Positions 60,054-64,000 of a stretch of DNA of 64,000 bases are shown here, piece by piece; position 1 is the first letter of the stretch, and each line of letters opens with the position of its first letter. Source of the DNA: Actinoplanes auranticolor (lineage in GTDB: Bacteria; Actinomycetota; Actinomycetes; Mycobacteriales; Micromonosporaceae); contig NZ_BOQL01000024.1 in assembly GCF_018332655.1 (NCBI RefSeq), forward strand, positions 111,199 through 175,198. Direction: 5' to 3'. Both the position numbers and the translations under genes were made by a program. A model generated the notes under the pieces. That model worked only from the letters and a program-made list of their open reading frames with translations. It made no database searches and was not told the DNA's origin.

Positions 60054-61085
60054 GTGGATGACCTCGCGCACGCCCGGGTGCTCCGCGACCAGCTCGGGCC
60101 GACGTTCTGCCTGACCTACGTCAAGGACGCCGATGCCGCGACGGCCCTGCGCCGGCTGGGCGGATGCCCGGACACCATCCGCGAACGCACCCCCGCGGAG
60201 GTGACCGGGCAGCGACAGTCCGCCGAGGCCGGGTTCGCCCAGGTCGCCGTGGCCCTGGAGCTCGGGGCCTGGTCGGTGGTCATCGAGCCCGGCGGGATCC
60301 TCGGGGCCGACCACGGCCTGCTGGAGGTGGCCTCCCGGGGCAGCGCGGCGGTCTCCGTGCTGCGCCACGACGACGCCGCCGCACACTTCGGCTACGCGGT
60401 CGACGGCACGACGATCGTCGGCTTCGACCCGGGCTACCCGGCCGAGGAGACGGTCTGGGGCGCCGACCCGGGCATGCTGCGCCATCTCATGGACGCGCTG
60501 GGCCTGCGGACGCCGACCGACGAGTACGAGCCCACCTGGCAGGACGCCGAGGCCAGGGCGATCGTGCTGGCCCAGCGGATCACCGGCGCCCGGCTCCCGG
60601 ACCAGCCCCTGTCGGCCGCCCGGATCTCGGCCGAGCTGGAGCCGTGGTTCGTGACCCCCGCCGCTGCCGGCGACCTGCTGCGCGCCGGCCGCCGCACCCC
60701 GCATGCCGCGGAACTGGTCACGGCCGCGGAAGCCGCCGCCCCGCAGCTGCAGCGGTCCGTCGCGGTCGCGGAAGTGCGCCGGCAGGCAGCAGTCCTGGGC
60801 CTCGCGGACACCCCCGGCCTCATGTCGGCCATCACATCCGCCGGCGCCGTGACACCGGACTCCCCGCTGGGCAAACAGGTGCGCGAGTGGCTCGCCGCCG
60901 GCCGACGAGCGGCGGGCGACTCCGGGCTTTCCCGCTTCCTCGCCGCCCTGCGGGGCGTACGAGACGCGGACCCACAGGTGGCCCTGCTCGCCGCCCTGAA
61001 GCCGTACGCGTCGGGCCTGCCCGGTCTCGCGGACGAGCAGGCCCGCACCGCGGTCCTCGCCGCCCTACGCGACCAGGCTCGCTGA
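60054..61085 (+). CDS. DUF6461 family protein
   Basis: A 343-residue soluble protein. The N-terminal domain (GPTFCLTYVKDADAATALRRLGG, ALELGAWSVVIEPGGILG, GSAAVSVLRHDDAAAHFGYAVDG and FDPGYPAEETVWG) matches DUF6461, an actinobacterial family without known function. Residues about 195-343 are helical and Ala-rich and may be an added module. GTG 60054 is the start, probably on a leaderless message. It lies divergent from the DksA-type gene (43-base gap), and its last 21 bases overlap the NylB-like hydrolase gene on the other strand. Confidence 0.8.
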   Translation: MDDLAHARVLRDQLGPTFCLTYVKDADAATALRRLGGCPDTIRERTPAEVTGQRQSAEAGFAQVAVALELGAWSVVIEPGGILGADHGLLEVASRGSAAVSVLRHDDAAAHFGYAVDGTTIVGFDPGYPAEETVWGADPGMLRHLMDALGLRTPTDEYEPTWQDAEARAIVLAQRITGARLPDQPLSAARISAELEPWFVTPAAAGDLLRAGRRTPHAAELVTAAEAAAPQLQRSVAVAEVRRQAAVLGLADTPGLMSAITSAGAVTPDSPLGKQVREWLAAGRRAAGDSGLSRFLAALRGVRDADPQVALLAALKPYASGLPGLADEQARTAVLAALRDQAR

Positions 61086-62255
61086 CCGCCCGCTCAGCCG
61101 GGCGGTGATCGCCCGCAGTGCCGCGACGGTCTCCCGGTCGCGTTCCGGGTCGTCCTCGGTCGGCCACGCGCTGCACTTGACGATCACCACGTCGGCGGCC
61201 GGGTCGACGAACAGGTACTGCCCGTGCACGCCGAGCCCGGTGTAGGCGCCACCGTCCAGCGTCCACCACTGGTTGGCGTAGCCGTAGTGGTCGTAGCCGC
61301 TGGAGCCGAGCGCCCCGATCGCGAGATGGGCCACGTCGCGGACCCCGCTGCGGGCCACCCAGTCGCGGGGGACGATCTGCTCGCCGTCCAGCACACCGTC
61401 GTGGGCCATCAGCAGCCCGAGCCGGGCCACGTCCCGCGCCGTCGCGTTGAAGGAGCCGCCGCCGATCGCGGTGCGCGGGCGGGAGCGGGAGAGCCAGTAG
61501 TAGGCGTCGCGGTCGGCGCCGATCCGGCTCCACAGGCGGTCGGCGGCGTACCGGGCCAGGGTTTTGCCGGTGGCGGCCTCGAGCACCCAGCCGATGAGCT
61601 GGGCGTCGAGGGTGGAGTAGTTGAACCGCTCCCCCGGCGCCCCGGTGCGGCGGGCCGACCGCAGCACGTCCTCGACGCTGCCGCGGCCCAGGCAGGCCTC
61701 CTCGAAGCGCTTGATGTCCGTGCCGGGCACGTCCCACTGCTCGATGTCGCCGACGCCGCTGCTCATCGCCAGCAGGTCGGCCAGGGTGGTGGACTCGTAG
61801 GCCGTACCGGTGAAGTCGGGCCGGTAGTCGATCACCCGGTCGGTCAGGGCGCCGATCGCGCCGTCGGCCAGGGCGATGCCGACCAGCATCGAGGTCAGCG
61901 ACTTGGACAGGGAGAAGAGCTGGAAGCGGGCCCGCGGGCCGGCGAAGGCACCGGGGTACGACTCGTGCACGAGTTCGCCACGGTGCAGCACGACGAAGGC
62001 CGTGGTGAAGGTCCGGCGGTGCAGGTCGGCCAGGCTCAGCTCGGCGCCGCCGAAGTCGTACGTCACGTCCAGCGGGCGGGACCGGCCCGGCAGCGGCCGG
62101 TGCACCGGGCCGCGGGCGACCCGCTCGGTGGGCAGCAGCCAGTTCATGTGGGTGAAGGTCCACTCGTTGAACGGGCGCCGCATGATCAGGTCGCCCTGGC
62201 GCTCCCACCAGGAGGAACTCGGCTGAAGGTGATGCGGATCGATGACACTGGTCAT
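61065..62255 (-). CDS. Serine hydrolase of the beta-lactamase / 6-aminohexanoate-dimer hydrolase type
   Basis: A 396-residue class C beta-lactamase-fold enzyme. The nucleophile motif S-x-x-K is Ser115-Lys118 in LFSLSKSLTSMLVGIALADG, the Tyr motif is in RFNYSTLDAQLIGW and the third motif region is GLGVHGQYLFVDPAADVVIV, all typical of NylB-like esterase/amidases. FNEWTFTHMNWLLPTERVARG at the N-terminus is also found in that subgroup. No signal peptide, so cytosolic. Likely substrates are esters or amides, not beta-lactams. Its 3' end overlaps the DUF6461 gene by 21 bases. Confidence 0.88.
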   Translation of the reverse strand: MTSVIDPHHLQPSSSWWERQGDLIMRRPFNEWTFTHMNWLLPTERVARGPVHRPLPGRSRPLDVTYDFGGAELSLADLHRRTFTTAFVVLHRGELVHESYPGAFAGPRARFQLFSLSKSLTSMLVGIALADGAIGALTDRVIDYRPDFTGTAYESTTLADLLAMSSGVGDIEQWDVPGTDIKRFEEACLGRGSVEDVLRSARRTGAPGERFNYSTLDAQLIGWVLEAATGKTLARYAADRLWSRIGADRDAYYWLSRSRPRTAIGGGSFNATARDVARLGLLMAHDGVLDGEQIVPRDWVARSGVRDVAHLAIGALGSSGYDHYGYANQWWTLDGGAYTGLGVHGQYLFVDPAADVVIVKCSAWPTEDDPERDRETVAALRAITARLSGRSASLVA

Positions 62256-62360
62256 AACAGCCCCCGCTGTCCGATCGACGGTGCGTACGCGATACGTAAC
62301 GCCTCGGACATGACTACGGAGTGGATCGGCGAATCGTTCGGCCCGATCGGATGACTTTTT

Positions 62361-62376
62361 CCCCGGGTGTCCGGGG
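62361..62376. terminator. Short hairpin beyond the CocE-type gene
   Basis: CCCCGG (62361-62366) and CCGGGG (62371-62376) pair with a 4-base loop, 5 bases downstream of the peptidase stop on the minus strand. A T run precedes it on the plus strand, which gives an A run in the peptidase transcript, so it is at best a simple stem terminator. Confidence 0.4.
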
Positions 62377-62381
62377 CCGGC

Positions 62382-64000
62382 TCAGCGGGACAGCGGGAGC
62401 ATCACCCGGGACACGCCGAGCCGGACGCCGACCGTGGTGCCGGCCGGGTAGCGCAGCGTGTGGTCACGCTCGGTGGAGATCAGCACGAGGCCGATCCGGT
62501 GCCCGGCCGCGAACACGTGGTCCTGGGTCTGCAGCTTCCAACGGAAGGTGTACGCCTGACCGGCGCGCACCGGCGTGCTGCGGGCGGCGGAGAGCCGGTT
62601 GCGCACGTCGAGCCAGCCCCGGCTGACGATCTCCGAGTCGGTGCGCGTGGTCACGTACTCCCGGCGGTTGAAGCAGCCCGGATCCTCCGGGATGCCGGGA
62701 CCGACGCAGTCCTGCACGGGCAGCGACCGCAGCCCGGCGAAGCGGTCGGCGGGACCGTAGTCGACCAGCAGCGCGGTGAGATAGGGCGAGGGACCGTCCA
62801 CGTCGGCCCGGATGGTGACCTCGGGCGTGCCGGAGAGGCGGGTCTCGCGGGTCAGCGGCTCGGACAGATAGGCCAACCTGTTCGGATCGGTGGCGAACTC
62901 GTCGTCGGCCAGCTGCTCGGCGGTCTGCGCGGGATCGTCGACGAACGACTCGCGGGTGCCGAAGCCCGACGGCGTACGGCTCAGCGTGCCGCCCGCGCCG
63001 GGGAACATGGCGGTCGGTCGCGTGCCCGGCACGGGCCAGGACCGCGCGGTCCGCCAGACGGTCGGCGCGACCTCGACGTCGGCCATCGGCTCCCGCATGA
63101 TCCCGGTGTCGATCCGGTGGAGCCAGAAGTCGAACCAGCGGTGCAGCGTGCTGAGCCACTCGGCCCGCCGGACGTTGAACGGGTCGGTGTGCGCGGCCTG
63201 GTGCAGCCAGATCTTGCGCGGCACGTGCCGCTTCGCCAGCGCGTCCCACCACTGCCCGGCCTGCGAGGTGCGCACATTGTTGTCGTGCAGCCCGTGCACC
63301 AGCAGCACGCTGGCGCGCACCTTGTCCACGTCGCGCAGGTAGTCACGCTCGGCCCAGAAGCGGTTGTAGTCGCCGGTGACCCGGTCCTGGTCGTGTTCCA
63401 GGGCGGCCATGACATCGGCGCAGACCTCAGGACGCTCCCGGGTGAGCACCGCCTTGGCCAGCACGTCGGTGTCCTCACCCTGGAACCCGCCCGGGGCCAC
63501 GACACCGCCGTTGGCCCGGTAGTAGTCGTACCAGCTGGAGATGGCGGCGATGGGCACGATGGTCTCCAGCCCGCGCACCCCGGTGGCGGCGACGGCGTTG
63601 GGCAGCGTGCCGTTGTAGGAAACCCCGATCATGCCGGTGCGCCCGGTCGACCACCCGGCCCGTACGGGCGCCCCGGCCTCGTCGAAGGCGGCGGCCCGCC
63701 CGTTGAGCCAGTCCACGACGGCCTTCATGCCGAGCGTCTCGTTGCGCCCGCCCGAGGTGGGACACCCGTCCGACCCGCCGCTGCCCAGGCTGTCGGCGAA
63801 GACGACGGCGTACCCGCGGGGCACGAAGTAGTTGTCCAGGTAGCCGGCGAAGGTCACCGTCTCGGCCGCCCGGTCGGCGCCACTGCCCCCGCCGCGGCGC
63901 GCGCCGGCGCCGTCGCGGTCGATGTCGTCGTGATTCGGTACGTCGTTGAGCCCGGCGTAGTACGGACTGGCCTGGAAGATCACCGGCACCCGGCGCTCGG
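62382..64000 (-). CDS. CocE/Xaa-Pro dipeptidyl-peptidase (S15) family hydrolase, incomplete at right edge
   Basis: The last 539 residues of a gene whose 5' end lies beyond base 64000. The S15 alpha/beta-hydrolase core has VPVIFQASPYYAGLND, DNYFVPRGYAVVFADSLGSGGSDG, the nucleophile elbow GMIGVSYNGTLPNAVA and the acid/base regions SVLLVHGLHDNNV and LHQAAHTDPF. The C-terminal jelly-roll (VTIRADVDGPSPYLTALLVDYG and HRIGLVLISTERDH) is the X-Pro_dipeptidyl C domain. It cleaves dipeptides from Xaa-Pro N-termini or hydrolyses esters. A signal peptide is likely upstream, as in actinobacterial homologues, but cannot be seen. A cysteine pair (ADSLGSGGSDGCPTSG and later) may form a disulfide. Confidence 0.88.
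   Translation of the reverse strand, partial: ERRVPVIFQASPYYAGLNDVPNHDDIDRDGAGARRGGGSGADRAAETVTFAGYLDNYFVPRGYAVVFADSLGSGGSDGCPTSGGRNETLGMKAVVDWLNGRAAAFDEAGAPVRAGWSTGRTGMIGVSYNGTLPNAVAATGVRGLETIVPIAAISSWYDYYRANGGVVAPGGFQGEDTDVLAKAVLTRERPEVCADVMAALEHDQDRVTGDYNRFWAERDYLRDVDKVRASVLLVHGLHDNNVRTSQAGQWWDALAKRHVPRKIWLHQAAHTDPFNVRRAEWLSTLHRWFDFWLHRIDTGIMREPMADVEVAPTVWRTARSWPVPGTRPTAMFPGAGGTLSRTPSGFGTRESFVDDPAQTAEQLADDEFATDPNRLAYLSEPLTRETRLSGTPEVTIRADVDGPSPYLTALLVDYGPADRFAGLRSLPVQDCVGPGIPEDPGCFNRREYVTTRTDSEIVSRGWLDVRNRLSAARSTPVRAGQAYTFRWKLQTQDHVFAAGHRIGLVLISTERDHTLRYPAGTTVGVRLGVSRVMLPLSR

Noticed and set aside
1..64000. CRISPR arrays, tRNA or rRNA genes, prophage, integrase or insertion sequences, known defence systems
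   Set aside because: No regularly spaced repeats, tRNA-like cloverleaf, rRNA segment, transposase or recombinase frame, or recognised defence gene was found by reading. A dedicated scan (tRNAscan, Infernal, ISfinder) would be decisive.

Overview
The window is very GC-rich DNA with dense short-gap operons, many GTG starts, 4-base ATGA/GTGA stop-start overlaps and several candidate leaderless promoters. This indicates an actinobacterium. A chemoreceptor, a PAS-SpoIIE phosphatase, LacI/DeoR/TetR-controlled carbon-use operons and an NnaR-type nitrate regulator fit a zoosporic Micromonosporaceae member such as Actinoplanes; that placement is inference. No rRNA, tRNA, CRISPR array, insertion sequence, transposase or integrase was recognised.

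Layout. 1-3621: AraC-type regulator facing a Baeyer-Villiger-type monooxygenase, SDR and alpha/beta hydrolase (mymA-like). 3728-9302: membrane-anchored trypsin-like protease, phosphatase, AGE-type sugar isomerase, MFS sugar transporter and divergent DeoR repressor with a three-copy direct-repeat operator. 9353-18216: nitrate assimilation (nitrate reductase, small unknown protein, NirB, NirD, NarK), a WD40 remnant, sirohydrochlorin chelatase and an NnaR-like HemD/DNA-binding fusion. 18406-22460: secreted propeller-like protein, threonine-synthase-like enzyme and CIRCE-controlled Hsp20. 22468-29756: broken glycosyltransferase, DUF5995 protein, threonine dehydratase, TetR, DHA2 efflux pump with twin palindromic operators, and a two-component system. 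29884-36973: three oxidative enzymes that together could take glycine betaine to glycine, then a GH36 alpha-galactosidase and a small acidic protein. 37229-39423: broken processive glycosyltransferase, LPxTG-like small protein and S41 peptidase.

39518-53906 is the most interesting part. A seven-gene minus-strand operon encodes a complete branched-chain-amino-acid-type (HAAT) ABC importer followed without a break by a secreted LamG-like protein and a secreted glucose/sorbosone-dehydrogenase-like enzyme. It is headed by a LacI-type operator. Some 5 kb further on, a Gfo/Idh dehydrogenase, DUF993 protein and TIM-barrel isomerase form a tightly coupled operon facing a second, paralogous LacI regulator with the same operator core. 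Together these look like one uncharacterised regulon for an oxidised sugar, glycoside or cyclitol; the substrate cannot be read from sequence.

53903-64000: zinc-ribbon protein, truncated acyltransferase, unrecognised cytosolic protein, SDR, trans-acting enoyl-reductase-like protein, chemoreceptor, DksA/TraR-type zinc finger, DUF6461 protein, NylB-like serine hydrolase and an incomplete CocE/Xaa-Pro peptidase at the right edge. Several genes (two glycosyltransferases, an acyltransferase, a WD40 protein and a secreted protein) are internally deleted or beheaded without any mobile element nearby. This is either real decay or an assembly problem.
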